From Candidatus Kapaibacterium sp. (lineage in GTDB: Bacteria; Bacteroidota; Ignavibacteria; Kapaibacteriales; UBA961): a stretch of DNA of 14,759 nucleotides. Below the pieces are notes generated by a model. The model saw only the letters and a list, made by a program, of their open reading frames with translations. It did not search any database and had not been told where the DNA came from. A program made the position numbers and the translations under genes. The stretch spans positions 1-14,759 of the forward strand of contig JALRHN010000037.1 in assembly GCA_023259575.1 (NCBI GenBank). Reading direction: 5' to 3'. Below, in pieces: positions 1-7,793 of the stretch (positions are counted from its first letter, which is position 1; every line of letters starts with the position of its first letter).

Positions 1-21
1 TGCTAAATCAGAGGATATATA

Positions 22-1302
22 ATGAAACTGATAGTAAAATTAATCGTATTCTGTGTTTTTGGTATAACTCTATTTGCACAGCCAAATCAAAACGATGTCA
101 ATATCGAAGTAACAAGAAGAGTAAGTTTAGAATTATTGGGACCAAATAGCGGACCATTTATGCAACCTTTAACAGAAACCTTAAATGCAACAGCAAATGC
201 AAGGTTTTTTAGGACAGCAGAAATACCTGATACTGGTTTATATATAAGGGCAAGTTTAGGAGGAATGGTTGGTTTTGTTAGAGACAATCAAAAAACATAT
301 CAGCCTGTTGCACCTGTTATTTCTGATACTGCTTTTCTTAATTTAATTACTAGTGGAAATTTAGTACAAGTTAATCCCTTTAATCCAGCAGCAACAGTAA
401 TTAAAGATACAACTGGATTAGTAGTTGCAATTATGAAGTACTTGTTTTGGAAAGGCTTAAAAGATCCAACAAGTGGTTTTGATTTTCCTAAAGAAGCCGC
501 TACTGTCTATGGAAACTTAGATAGAAAGTTTGTGATTGGAAAAGAATATTTAACAAAGCAAATAACTGCTCCTGTAGATTCCGGTGGGGATATTTATTTA
601 AGTAATATCTATAAATTATTGTCTCCAGCACTTCAAACAAGTATTATATCTACAGTTAATGGATTGCCAAATTATCTTACCTTAGCTAAAGGTGCTAATG
701 TTAATACAGTGATGGCTGGTGTTCCACAATTTGAAATTGGTTCTTTATATGGAACTGAATTGTTGGTTCGGTTTGTGCCGCCAATTAAATATGACACAGT
801 AGTCGGAAAATTTGCTTTTTGGGGTGTTGGGTTAAAACACAGTATTAATAAATACTGGAAAAATGCACCTATTAATTTGTCAACTCAATTGGTATATCAA
901 GGAAGTACAATAGAAAACTCGGTAGGTGCTACTAATTCTCAATTAAAAGCATTTACAAGTATTTATGGGGTAAATATTCAAGGATCTAAAGAATGGAAAG
1001 GTTGGAATTTTTATGGCGGATTTTCTTATGAAACTATAAAAATTCACACAGATTTTACCTATTATCTACCTAAAGAACTACAAAGACAGTTAGGATTACT
1101 TCCTTTGGATTCTGATGATCCAAGACCACCAATGTATCCTGGCGATCAAAAACCACAGTATACAAATGTAACCTTTACAGATAATGCAGTGAAATTGACG
1201 ATGGGAGTAAGCCGTAAATTTGGACCTTTTGGCGTGTTTTTAGATTATAATATCACAAAGTTTAATATTTTCACCTTTGGTATAGACTATGCGATCCTTT
1301 AA
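22..1302 (+). CDS. Exported DUF6588-like envelope protein
   Basis: A 426-residue protein with a clear signal peptide: lysines at positions 2 and 6, a hydrophobic stretch to about residue 18, and likely cleavage after LFA at residue 19. The body resembles the DUF6588 family of FCB-group bacteria, whose members have a degenerate 'PDTGLYIRASLGGMVGF' segment near residues 70-85 and a 'FWGVGLKHSI' segment near residue 270. The second half is rich in alternating aromatic and polar residues with Gly/Tyr turns, as in a small outer-membrane beta-barrel. No enzymatic motif is visible, so the function is unknown; outer membrane placement is inferred. The start is supported by AGAGG about six bases upstream. 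It runs convergent to the DUF1573 gene and overlaps it by four bases. The family call is from remembered pattern. Confidence 0.8.
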   Translation: MKLIVKLIVFCVFGITLFAQPNQNDVNIEVTRRVSLELLGPNSGPFMQPLTETLNATANARFFRTAEIPDTGLYIRASLGGMVGFVRDNQKTYQPVAPVISDTAFLNLITSGNLVQVNPFNPAATVIKDTTGLVVAIMKYLFWKGLKDPTSGFDFPKEAATVYGNLDRKFVIGKEYLTKQITAPVDSGGDIYLSNIYKLLSPALQTSIISTVNGLPNYLTLAKGANVNTVMAGVPQFEIGSLYGTELLVRFVPPIKYDTVVGKFAFWGVGLKHSINKYWKNAPINLSTQLVYQGSTIENSVGATNSQLKAFTSIYGVNIQGSKEWKGWNFYGGFSYETIKIHTDFTYYLPKELQRQLGLLPLDSDDPRPPMYPGDQKPQYTNVTFTDNAVKLTMGVSRKFGPFGVFLDYNITKFNIFTFGIDYAIL

Positions 1303-1712
1303 TGAGGATTCGAAAGAGTGTCTTTTATAAACTTTTTATTATGCAGGCTTAGTGTAAATGTTTGTTCTGGCATCTTAGCATTACTTTTTATAACAAAGTC
1401 TATTGTTAACAAAGAATCTTCTTCCATCCTATCTGTGTTTACAGATAAAGAAATCATTCCTTTACCCATTGGGCGTATATCAGCATTATGAACAATTACA
1501 GAAGCACAAAAACAAGAAGGTTTTACCTCTGTGATTTTCAAGTTCTTTCCACCTTTATTTAGTATTAATATATCTTTCATAATACTCTCGCCAGGTGAAA
1601 ATGTAACTACTGGTTTATCTGGTCTGATAATTAACTCAGGTGGATTTTCTGCTTTGGTATAAGTAAGAAAGACAAAAGTTAAAATAAATGCCAAACGATT
1701 TAATGATTTCAT
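1299..1712 (-). CDS. Exported DUF1573 domain protein
   Basis: A 137-residue protein with an N-terminal signal peptide (hydrophobic residues 7-18, cleavage near residue 21). One Ig-like DUF1573 domain follows: a 'PGESIMKDILILNKG' strand-turn segment, then the family's cysteine signature, here Cys67-Phe-Cys69 within 'PSCFCASV' where many members have SCGCT. Members are periplasmic or surface beta-sandwich proteins of unknown function, common in Bacteroidota and relatives. Its ATG shares one base with the dapB stop (TAATG at 1712), so it is very probably co-transcribed with and translationally coupled to dapB. No functional link to lysine synthesis is evident. It has no room for its own downstream terminator because it converges on the preceding gene with overlap. 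Confidence 0.8.
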   Translation of the reverse strand: MKSLNRLAFILTFVFLTYTKAENPPELIIRPDKPVVTFSPGESIMKDILILNKGGKNLKITEVKPSCFCASVIVHNADIRPMGKGMISLSVNTDRMEEDSLLTIDFVIKSNAKMPEQTFTLSLHNKKFIKDTLSNPH

Positions 1713-2422
1713 TATATCAATTCCGAAAATTCATAAAACCCCTTTTTATTCGCTATTTTTTCTGCTGCAAGAATAGCTCCTTGAGCAAATCCTCTTCTGT
1801 TTTTTGCAGAGTGAATCAATGTTAATGAATCTATTGGAGAATCCGCTAAAACAGTGTGTTTACCTATAATTTCACCATTTCTAATTCCTGATATTAATAA
1901 AGAATGAGGATCTACAACAGCATCTTGAGGATTATGTGTGATAGTAGTTTTATCAGGAAAAACACTTAAAACTTCTGCTGCTAATTGTAAAGATGTACCA
2001 CTTGGAAAATCTAATTTATGTCTATGATGTTCCTCAATTATAGAAATATCATAGTGTCCAATAGAAGACAATAACAAAGAAAGCTCTTTTGTCACTTTTC
2101 TCATTATATGAACACCAGGAGAAAAATTACCACTATATACACAACCAATTGTATTATTAATCATACTTGATATAGAGTGTATATTATTATACCATCCTGT
2201 TGTTCCTATCACTATATTTTTTTTACACAAAATTGCATGCTTTATATGTGATTCTACTTCTGATGGAAATGAAAAATCTATTAAGACATCGCAGTTTGGC
2301 GACATATCAGCAAGAAATAGTTTATCAGAAGTATATATTGCGGTAATTTCATGGGAAGTTTCAAGAATTAATTTCTCAATTTCTTTACCCATTTTTCCAT
2401 AACCAATTAAACCTATTTTCAT
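1712..2422 (-). CDS. dapB: 4-hydroxy-tetrahydrodipicolinate reductase
   Basis: DapB reduces 4-hydroxy-tetrahydrodipicolinate with NAD(P)H in the cytoplasmic diaminopimelate/lysine pathway, feeding peptidoglycan and protein. From the ATG at 2422 the protein is 236 residues, the short form typical of FCB bacteria rather than the ~270 of E. coli. Visible motifs are the Rossmann loop GYGKMG (7-12), GTTGW (73-77), the NFSPGV segment (99-104) and the catalytic EEHHRHK with His132, His133 and Lys136, followed by the substrate loop PSGTS. An in-frame upstream TTG at 2431 would add three residues, but homology to the usual MKIG-type start favours 2422. It diverges from anmK with only eight bases between start codons. 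Confidence 0.95.
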   Translation of the reverse strand: MKIGLIGYGKMGKEIEKLILETSHEITAIYTSDKLFLADMSPNCDVLIDFSFPSEVESHIKHAILCKKNIVIGTTGWYNNIHSISSMINNTIGCVYSGNFSPGVHIMRKVTKELSLLLSSIGHYDISIIEEHHRHKLDFPSGTSLQLAAEVLSVFPDKTTITHNPQDAVVDPHSLLISGIRNGEIIGKHTVLADSPIDSLTLIHSAKNRRGFAQGAILAAEKIANKKGFYEFSELI

Positions 2423-2430
2423 ATAACACA

Positions 2431-3606
2431 ATGAATTTTAACAATTTACATAATGAGTGGTTATCTAAACCACGAATAGTTCTGGGAATGATGAGTGGCA
2501 CTTCTTTAGATGGAATCGATATTTGTGCCAGCAGTTTTTCTGTCTCTCAAAACGGAAAACACCAATTTGAATTGTTGTGTTGGAAAACTTATCCAATGGA
2601 TCAAGAATTAAGAGAAAACATAAAACATTGTATTCAACAAGAAATTTCAATCAAAGATATTTCTTTTCTACAAAAAGAGATCACACATATCCATGCACAT
2701 ATTGTACATCAATTTATTGATGAATTCTCTCTAGACAAAAATTCTATTGATATTTTAAGCGTACACGGACAAACCGTATGGCATTCTCCACCAAGTGAAA
2801 ATAATAGTTATTCAGGACACACATATCAATTAATTTCTATACCAGCTCTTTCTGCTTTAACTCAAATCTGTTCTATAGGTGATTTTAGATCGGCAGATAT
2901 AGCTCTTGGAGGCCAAGGAGCACCTTTGGTACCAATTTTTGATAAAGAGTTTTTATATCATAATGAATTAGATACTATTGCTATTAATATTGGTGGTATG
3001 TCTAATATTACCATTATTCCTGCTGATACAACACTACAATTATCAGCTTTTGATACTGGCCCAGGAAACATTTTAATCGATGAAGCAATGATACGTTTTT
3101 TCGGTAAAAAATATGATACTAATGGTTCTTTTGCTAAGGCAGGTCGCAGACTATCTAGATTGTGGGATAATCTATGTGAATTAGAGTTTATTAAAGAAAT
3201 GCCACCAAAATCTACAGGAAGAGAGTTTTTCAACAAACAACTTTTACAAGATATTTTAGAAGTGTCTTTTGTTAATACATTCCCAGGCGAAGATATTATA
3301 AGGACATTAACTGATTTTACAGCATGGAGTATAGCAGAAAATATAAGATTGTTTGGCCCTCAAAAAGGAAGAATTCTTATTACCGGTGGCGGAGCACATA
3401 ACCCTGTTTTAGTTCAAGAATTAAAAAACCAATTACAGAGTTTTTCTTTCTGTACATCAGAAGAATTAGGGATTCCTGCTGATGCAAAAGAAGCACTTTG
3501 TTTTGCTTATTTAGGATGGAGATCTTTGGGTGGATTACCAGGATCATTAAAAGAAGCAACAGGAATTTCTAAACCACAAATTTTAGGTTCTATTGCTTTT
3601 GCTTAA
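2431..3606 (+). CDS. anmK: Anhydro-N-acetylmuramic acid kinase
   Basis: AnmK converts 1,6-anhydro-MurNAc, released by peptidoglycan turnover, to MurNAc-6-phosphate using ATP in the cytoplasm. The 391-residue length is normal. Motifs seen: GMMSGTSLDGID (19-30, phosphate-binding loop and catalytic Asp region), SVHGQTVWH, GDFRSADIALGGQGAPL, NIGGMSNIT, the FDTGPGNILID segment, LITGGGAHN and the C-terminal PADAKEA. No in-frame alternative start lies between 2431 and the essential first strand, so the start is fairly secure even though no Shine-Dalgarno is visible. It ends convergent with rpiB, sharing a TTAA. Its pairing with divergent dapB links two peptidoglycan-related genes, though this may be chance. 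Confidence 0.95.
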   Translation: MNFNNLHNEWLSKPRIVLGMMSGTSLDGIDICASSFSVSQNGKHQFELLCWKTYPMDQELRENIKHCIQQEISIKDISFLQKEITHIHAHIVHQFIDEFSLDKNSIDILSVHGQTVWHSPPSENNSYSGHTYQLISIPALSALTQICSIGDFRSADIALGGQGAPLVPIFDKEFLYHNELDTIAINIGGMSNITIIPADTTLQLSAFDTGPGNILIDEAMIRFFGKKYDTNGSFAKAGRRLSRLWDNLCELEFIKEMPPKSTGREFFNKQLLQDILEVSFVNTFPGEDIIRTLTDFTAWSIAENIRLFGPQKGRILITGGGAHNPVLVQELKNQLQSFSFCTSEELGIPADAKEALCFAYLGWRSLGGLPGSLKEATGISKPQILGSIAFA

Positions 3607-4043
3607 CATCCTGTATCAGAATGTATTTTATTAACTCTATTTGTATGGCGTCCACCTTCAAAATCAGTATTAAGAAATACATGTACTATAGATAGAGACT
3701 TTTCTTTATCTACAAGACGTTCTCCTAGGGTTAACACATTAATATCATTGTGTTGTCTGGCTAAAAACGCCATTTCTTCTGTTAAACAATTCGCAGCTCT
3801 AATTCCTTGGACTTTATTTGCGGTGATAGAAACACCGATACCACTACCACAAACAATAATAGCTTTATCTGCCTTTCCTTCTGAAACCAATAAAGATGCA
3901 GCTTTTGCAAAATCAGGATAATCAACCGAGACCAAAGAAAAAGTGCCTACATCTATAATTTCATATCCTGTATTTTGTAAATACTCAGCAATTTCTGTTT
4001 TTCTTGTAAAACCGGCATGATCTGATCCTATAGCGATTATCAT
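3603..4043 (-). CDS. rpiB: Ribose 5-phosphate isomerase B
   Basis: RpiB interconverts ribulose 5-phosphate and ribose 5-phosphate in the non-oxidative pentose phosphate pathway (cytoplasm). The 146-residue protein has the full LacAB/RpiB signature: SDHAG (7-11), VDYPDF (40-45), CGSGIGVSI with the predicted catalytic Cys65, NKVQGIRAA, and ARQHND with His98, then LGER and the F-E-GGRH phosphate-binding tail. LacA/LacB sugar isomerases are the only serious alternative, and the CGSGIG/ARQHND pattern favours RpiB. The gene lies just left of the putative replication origin and reads away from it. A weak AGG lies upstream of the ATG. Confidence 0.95.
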   Translation of the reverse strand: MIIAIGSDHAGFTRKTEIAEYLQNTGYEIIDVGTFSLVSVDYPDFAKAASLLVSEGKADKAIIVCGSGIGVSITANKVQGIRAANCLTEEMAFLARQHNDINVLTLGERLVDKEKSLSIVHVFLNTDFEGGRHTNRVNKIHSDTGC

Positions 4044-4150
4044 TTTATAAACCTATGATATTAAAGTAGTTATAGAGTTAGTAATTATACACATATTTAT
4101 CCACTCAAGGTATAAATATGTGGAAAAGCATAGTTTGTATGTTGGATATT

Positions 4151-4185
4151 GTTAATAATTGAATTGGTGTTTTTGTTTTATTAAC
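4151..4185. repeat. Inverted repeat in the oriC candidate
   Basis: GTTAATAA at 4151-4158 is the exact reverse complement of TTATTAAC at 4178-4185, with a 19-bp spacer. Related GTTAAT at 4193-based sequence and AATCAAC at 4210-4216 follow. It lies between the left and right groups of DnaA-box-like sites and could be a protein-binding site of the origin or part of the rpiB promoter region. No function can be assigned from sequence. Confidence 0.5.
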
Positions 4186-4312
4186 ATAGGTGTTAATTAG
4201 GGATAAATTAATCAACATATTCTCCACATCAATATAGAGAATTGAAGTTGTGTAAAATTAAGAGTTTAAGAAGAAATATATTGTTACCCACAGGCTTTTC
4301 CACTTTTCCACA

Positions 4313-4362
4313 ATGTATATTACTATATGTATTATATAATGATTAAAATATAAGATATATAA
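4313..4362. other. Putative DNA unwinding element
   Basis: A 50-bp run almost devoid of G and C directly abuts the rightmost DnaA-box-like site. It consists of short TATA/ATTA steps. Position and composition match the duplex-unwinding element expected beside DnaA boxes in oriC. The assignment depends on the origin call and is inferential. Confidence 0.4.
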
Positions 4363-4368
4363 GAGGGA

Positions 4369-5046
4369 TTATATGTGGATTTCTGGAATTAGAGGAAAAC
4401 GTGCTTCACAAAAAAACAAAAGTCTTCCTGAATGAATATGTATTTCTGGAAAGAAATCCGATACAGAATTTCTTGCACCTTCTCTTATACTAAGTTCTAA
4501 AACTTCTTTGTGAAGATTCCATGTTAATCCATTTGTAGTAATCAAAGCAGATGGAGACGGAATAAGAGATATAATTTCTCCAATTTTTCCTGATGAAAAA
4601 GTAAAACTTTGATCGAATGGAATACCAATTCGATTATGCAGATCTGCTATAATTATGCTTGAAAAACGAGAAAAAAGTTTCCACAAAACACTTACATTAT
4701 TTAACGTATGTTCTAAATCTCCTCCTTGAAACCCTACAATTAAGATACTGTTAAAGTTATTGTTAAGCGCATATATCAAGGATTTTTCAAAATCATTTAT
4801 CTCTTGATTGACTTCTTTAATTATCCTTGTATTACAGGAATCTGGTAATAAAGAAGGAGTAAAAGAATCTAAATCTCCAATTATTACAGAAGGGATAATA
4901 CCTTGTAATAATAGAGTATTAGCAGCACCATCAGCGGCAATAATTGGACAATCCGGAAAAAATGTATAAAAATCTGCTTTAGGTAAAGAACCGTTTAAAC
5001 ATATAATAGCAGAAGGCAAAGATTCAGAAAAATGTACATGTATCAT
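4369..5046 (-). CDS. thiN: Thiamine pyrophosphokinase
   Basis: Transfers pyrophosphate from ATP to thiamine, making thiamine diphosphate in the cytoplasm. The 225-residue protein matches the family: AADGAAN (37-43), GDLDS (57-61, metal/ATP site), NQEINDFEK (80-88, usually D-Q-x-T/N-D) and GGDLEHTLNN (108-117, usually GGRFDHTL), then a C-terminal beta-domain with GLTWNL. Two conserved positions are conservatively altered (first Asp of the DQ motif to Asn, Asp to Glu in the DH motif), so activity is likely but not certain. ThDP is the cofactor of the transketolase encoded about 2 kb away. It is a lone minus-strand gene between the candidate origin and pepF, with 130 bp upstream shared with the divergent pepF. 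Confidence 0.9.
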   Translation of the reverse strand: MIHVHFSESLPSAIICLNGSLPKADFYTFFPDCPIIAADGAANTLLLQGIIPSVIIGDLDSFTPSLLPDSCNTRIIKEVNQEINDFEKSLIYALNNNFNSILIVGFQGGDLEHTLNNVSVLWKLFSRFSSIIIADLHNRIGIPFDQSFTFSSGKIGEIISLIPSPSALITTNGLTWNLHKEVLELSIREGARNSVSDFFPEIHIHSGRLLFFCEARFPLIPEIHI

Positions 5047-5167
5047 ATTAAAAAAAATATATGTGGTGTCTCATTAGATTCTATCAAGCTTCTAAGGGCA
5101 TTAATTGAAAAGATTATGTTAAATTTGCTGAATTATTAAACACAGTATTATATACTTTGAGATAGAC

Positions 5168-5171
5168 AGGA
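5168..5171 (+). promoter_or_regulatory. Ribosome binding site of pepF
   Basis: AGGA at 5168-5171 is followed by a short A/T spacer to the ATG at 5177. It supports this start. The 130-bp divergent region upstream (5047-5176) must hold promoters for thiN and pepF, but I could not pick convincing -35/-10 pairs. Confidence 0.5.
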
Positions 5172-5176
5172 AATAT

Positions 5177-6898
5177 ATGTCATTAATACCAAATAAAATA
5201 TCTTTCTCGGATATTCCATATACCAGACCAGATATGGAGAGTTTAAAGTTAAAATATTCAGAATTACAAAAAGATTTCAATCAAGCTCAATCTGCTGAAC
5301 AACAATTAGATATTCTAGATTCATGGAATGAATTAAGAATGCAATTAACAACCTTAGCTAGTTATGCAAATGTTCGTTTAACACAAAATGTTAAAGATGA
5401 ATGGGCAATAACAGAAAAAGAATTTTTAGATCAACATTCACCAACTATTAGTGAATGGAATACTGAATTTACAAAAGCGATTGTTGATTCAAAATATCGA
5501 AATGAAATTGAAAAAGTATGGGGATCATTATTTCTTGAAAAAATCGAATTGGGTTTACAAACATTTAAACCTGAAATCAAAGAAGACATGATAGAAGAGT
5601 CTGAACAAACCAAAAAATATTCAGAAATATTGGCTTCAGCTCAAATAGAATTTGATGGTGAAATACATAATATTTCTTCATTATCTCCCCTGATATTATC
5701 TCCTGATAGAGAAACAAGAAAAAGAGCTCAACAAAAATTATATAGTTTTATTGGTGAAAAAGCAGAATCACTTGATACTATTTATGATTCATTAGTTCAC
5801 ATAAGAACAAATACTGCAAAAAAATTGGGTTTTACCAATTACACAGAACTAGCATATAAAGAGCTTGGAAGAACAGAGTATACAAGGGATGAAGTAGCTG
5901 TATTTAGAAAACAAATACTTGATGTGATAGTACCATTGGTGCATAGGTTTAAGAAAGAACAAGCAGAAAGATTAGGACTTTCAGAATTATTTTTTCATGA
6001 TGAAAATTTATTATTTGCAGATGGAAATCCAAAAGCACAAGGCGATCCAGATTGGATTATAGAAAGAGCATCAGAAATGTACAAAGAATTATCACCAGAA
6101 ACCGATAGTTTTTTTACAATGATGCGAGAACAAGGTTTGATGGATTTGGTAAATAGACCAAATAAATCACCCGGAGGATATTGCACAAGTTTTGCTGCTT
6201 ATGGTATACCATTTATATTTTCAAACTTTAATGGGACCACTCACGATATAGAAGTATTAACTCACGAGGCAGGACATGCCTTACAGAGTTTTATGAGTAG
6301 AATTCATAAACCAATAGAATATCGTTGGCCTTCCTATGAAGCTTGTGAAATACATTCTATGAGTATGGAATATATTACATGGCCTTGGATGGAAAATTTC
6401 TTTGGTCCAGACACAGATAAATTCAAATATTATCATATCGTAAAATCTTTGATATTTCTTCCATATGCATGTGCTGTGGATGAGTTTCAACATTGGATTT
6501 ATGATAATCCAGAAGCTACCGCACAACAAAGATTAGAACATTGGAAATCTATGGAGCAGAAATATTTACCATGGAGAAAATACGATGATAATCCAGTAGC
6601 AAGCCAAGGAAGAGTTTGGCAATTGCAAGCTCATATTTATAAAACACCGTTTTATTATATAGACTATGCTTTGGCGCAAATTTGTGCTTTGCAATTCTGG
6701 GTAAAATCAAGAGAAAACCAAAAAGAAGCAATGAAAGATTATTTACATATCTGTGAAATAGGAGGAAGCAAAACCTTTTTAGAGATCGTAAAAGAAGGAA
6801 ATTTACAATCCCCTTTCAAAGAAGGAACCGTAGCAGATATTGTAAAAGTAGCAGATACTTGGATAAAAGAAAGAACACCAATGTTTATAAAACATTAA
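5177..6898 (+). CDS. pepF: M3 family oligoendopeptidase F
   Basis: A cytoplasmic zinc metallopeptidase that cleaves short peptides. The 573-residue length fits the M3B oligoendopeptidases. The zinc site is seen as HEAGH with His363, Glu364 and His367, and the third ligand as Glu391 in the 'CEIHSMSMEY' segment 28 residues after the first His, the pattern of the family. The N-terminal 200 residues are helical and acidic (PepF N-lobe), and there is no signal peptide. The C-terminal part carries Y-rich segments ('PFYYIDYALAQICAL') typical of the substrate-binding domain. It is followed after 24 bases by the transketolase gene, so the two may be co-transcribed, although the functions are unrelated. 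Confidence 0.95.
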   Translation: MSLIPNKISFSDIPYTRPDMESLKLKYSELQKDFNQAQSAEQQLDILDSWNELRMQLTTLASYANVRLTQNVKDEWAITEKEFLDQHSPTISEWNTEFTKAIVDSKYRNEIEKVWGSLFLEKIELGLQTFKPEIKEDMIEESEQTKKYSEILASAQIEFDGEIHNISSLSPLILSPDRETRKRAQQKLYSFIGEKAESLDTIYDSLVHIRTNTAKKLGFTNYTELAYKELGRTEYTRDEVAVFRKQILDVIVPLVHRFKKEQAERLGLSELFFHDENLLFADGNPKAQGDPDWIIERASEMYKELSPETDSFFTMMREQGLMDLVNRPNKSPGGYCTSFAAYGIPFIFSNFNGTTHDIEVLTHEAGHALQSFMSRIHKPIEYRWPSYEACEIHSMSMEYITWPWMENFFGPDTDKFKYYHIVKSLIFLPYACAVDEFQHWIYDNPEATAQQRLEHWKSMEQKYLPWRKYDDNPVASQGRVWQLQAHIYKTPFYYIDYALAQICALQFWVKSRENQKEAMKDYLHICEIGGSKTFLEIVKEGNLQSPFKEGTVADIVKVADTWIKERTPMFIKH

Positions 6899-6922
6899 CT
6901 ATAAACAATTAAAGAGAAAAAT

Positions 6923-7792
6923 ATGAATGTAGAATTTGAACAAATCAGTTTTGAAAATAAAAGAAAATCTTCAGAAGAATTGTCTGTAATAGCAAGAGAA
7001 ATAAGAAGAGATATCATAAAAATGTTGGTAACCGCTGGTTCTGGACATAGCGGTGGCCCTTTAGGTTCATCCGATATTTTTACTACTCTGTATTTTAATG
7101 GAAATATGAATTTTGATAAACAGAATCCATTATATGAACACAGAGATCGTTTTGTTCTAAGTGCTGGACATATGTGTCCTGTTTTATATGCTACCTTAGC
7201 AAATGCAGGTATGTTTCCCAAAGCTGAGCTAGCAACCCTAAGGAAATATAATACACGTTTACAAGGACATCCAGGTAGAGATATGGGTTTACCAGGAATT
7301 GAAACATCATCTGGATCTTTAGGACAAGGTATTTCTATAGCCGTAGGTATGGCTATGAGTGACAAGTTATTAGATAATACAGAAAAAAAAGTGTATTGTT
7401 TAACAGGTGATGGCGAATTACAGGAAGGGTCTGTTTGGGAAGCCGCAATGAGCGCTTATCATTTTAAGCTAGATAATTTTTGCTGGATTATAGATAATAA
7501 TGATTGTCAAATAGATGGTAGACTTAAAGATGTAATGGATGTATATCCAATAGATGAAAAGTGTCGAGCTTTTGGTTTTGATACTGTTGTTTGTGATGGA
7601 CATAATTTTGAAGAATTACAAGCAGCCTTTGATGTCTTTTTGAATAATCAAAAAAACAAAACAGGACGTCCAACAGCAATTATTGCAAAAACCTTTATGG
7701 GCCACGGCGTTTCCTTTATGGAAGACAGTTATAAATGGCACGGTATGCCACCAAATGAAACACAAGCTATTCAAGCATTAGAAGAACTCTAA
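6923..7792 (+). CDS. Transketolase, N-terminal (ThDP-binding) subunit
   Basis: First half of a two-gene transketolase, which transfers two-carbon ketol units among pentose phosphate sugars. The 289-residue protein has GSGHSGG with His42, GHMCPVLYA, the QGHPGRD and SSGSLGQGIS segments, and the ThDP/Mg motif beginning at GDG (162-164), with EGSVWEA and ending in IIDNND. It stops where the PP domain ends, as expected for split transketolases of Chlorobi, archaea and others. The complementary Pyr/C-terminal subunit is at 8451, separated by an unrelated lipoprotein gene instead of being adjacent. A purine-rich AAAGAGA lies before the ATG. 1-deoxyxylulose-5-phosphate synthase is excluded by its different N-terminal architecture. 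Confidence 0.95.
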   Translation: MNVEFEQISFENKRKSSEELSVIAREIRRDIIKMLVTAGSGHSGGPLGSSDIFTTLYFNGNMNFDKQNPLYEHRDRFVLSAGHMCPVLYATLANAGMFPKAELATLRKYNTRLQGHPGRDMGLPGIETSSGSLGQGISIAVGMAMSDKLLDNTEKKVYCLTGDGELQEGSVWEAAMSAYHFKLDNFCWIIDNNDCQIDGRLKDVMDVYPIDEKCRAFGFDTVVCDGHNFEELQAAFDVFLNNQKNKTGRPTAIIAKTFMGHGVSFMEDSYKWHGMPPNETQAIQALEEL

Positions 7793-7793
7793 A

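Larger units (their letters stand above)
4044..4368. other. Candidate replication origin (oriC) with DnaA-box cluster
   Basis: A 325-bp intergenic gap holding many near-consensus DnaA boxes (TTATNCACA). TTATACACA at 4085-4093 is a perfect match. One-mismatch sites are TTATCCACT 4097-4105, TTTTCCACA on the minus strand 4119-4127, TTCTCCACA 4220-4228, TTTTACACA on the minus strand 4249-4257, TTACCCACA 4284-4292 and TTTTCCACA 4304-4312. A weaker TTTTCCACT sits at 4296-4304. To the right, 4313-4362 is almost pure A/T and would suit a DNA unwinding element. Between the two box groups are GTTAAT/ATTAAC inverted motifs. A cluster this dense is typical of bacterial oriC. A DnaA-titrating (datA-like) locus is the alternative. 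dnaA is not in the window, but in many phyla oriC is not beside dnaA. Confidence 0.65.

Noticed and set aside
1313..1325. AAAGA/TCTTT mini-hairpin downstream of the first gene
   Set aside because: Stem of five A/T-rich pairs with no following T-tract on the relevant strand, inside the DUF1573 coding region.
2423..2431. TTG-initiated extension of dapB by three residues
   Set aside because: The MKIG start aligns with the family, and TTG gives an unmotivated MCY prefix.
5047..5176. Promoter pairs for thiN and pepF
   Set aside because: TTGAAA and TTGCTG were tried as -35 boxes, but no -10 at sensible spacing is convincing; TAnnTTTG-type signals were also absent.
6895..7365. A 156-codon minus-strand open frame opposite the transketolase N gene
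   Set aside because: It is antisense to a firmly identified gene, with low-complexity shadow composition and no domain.
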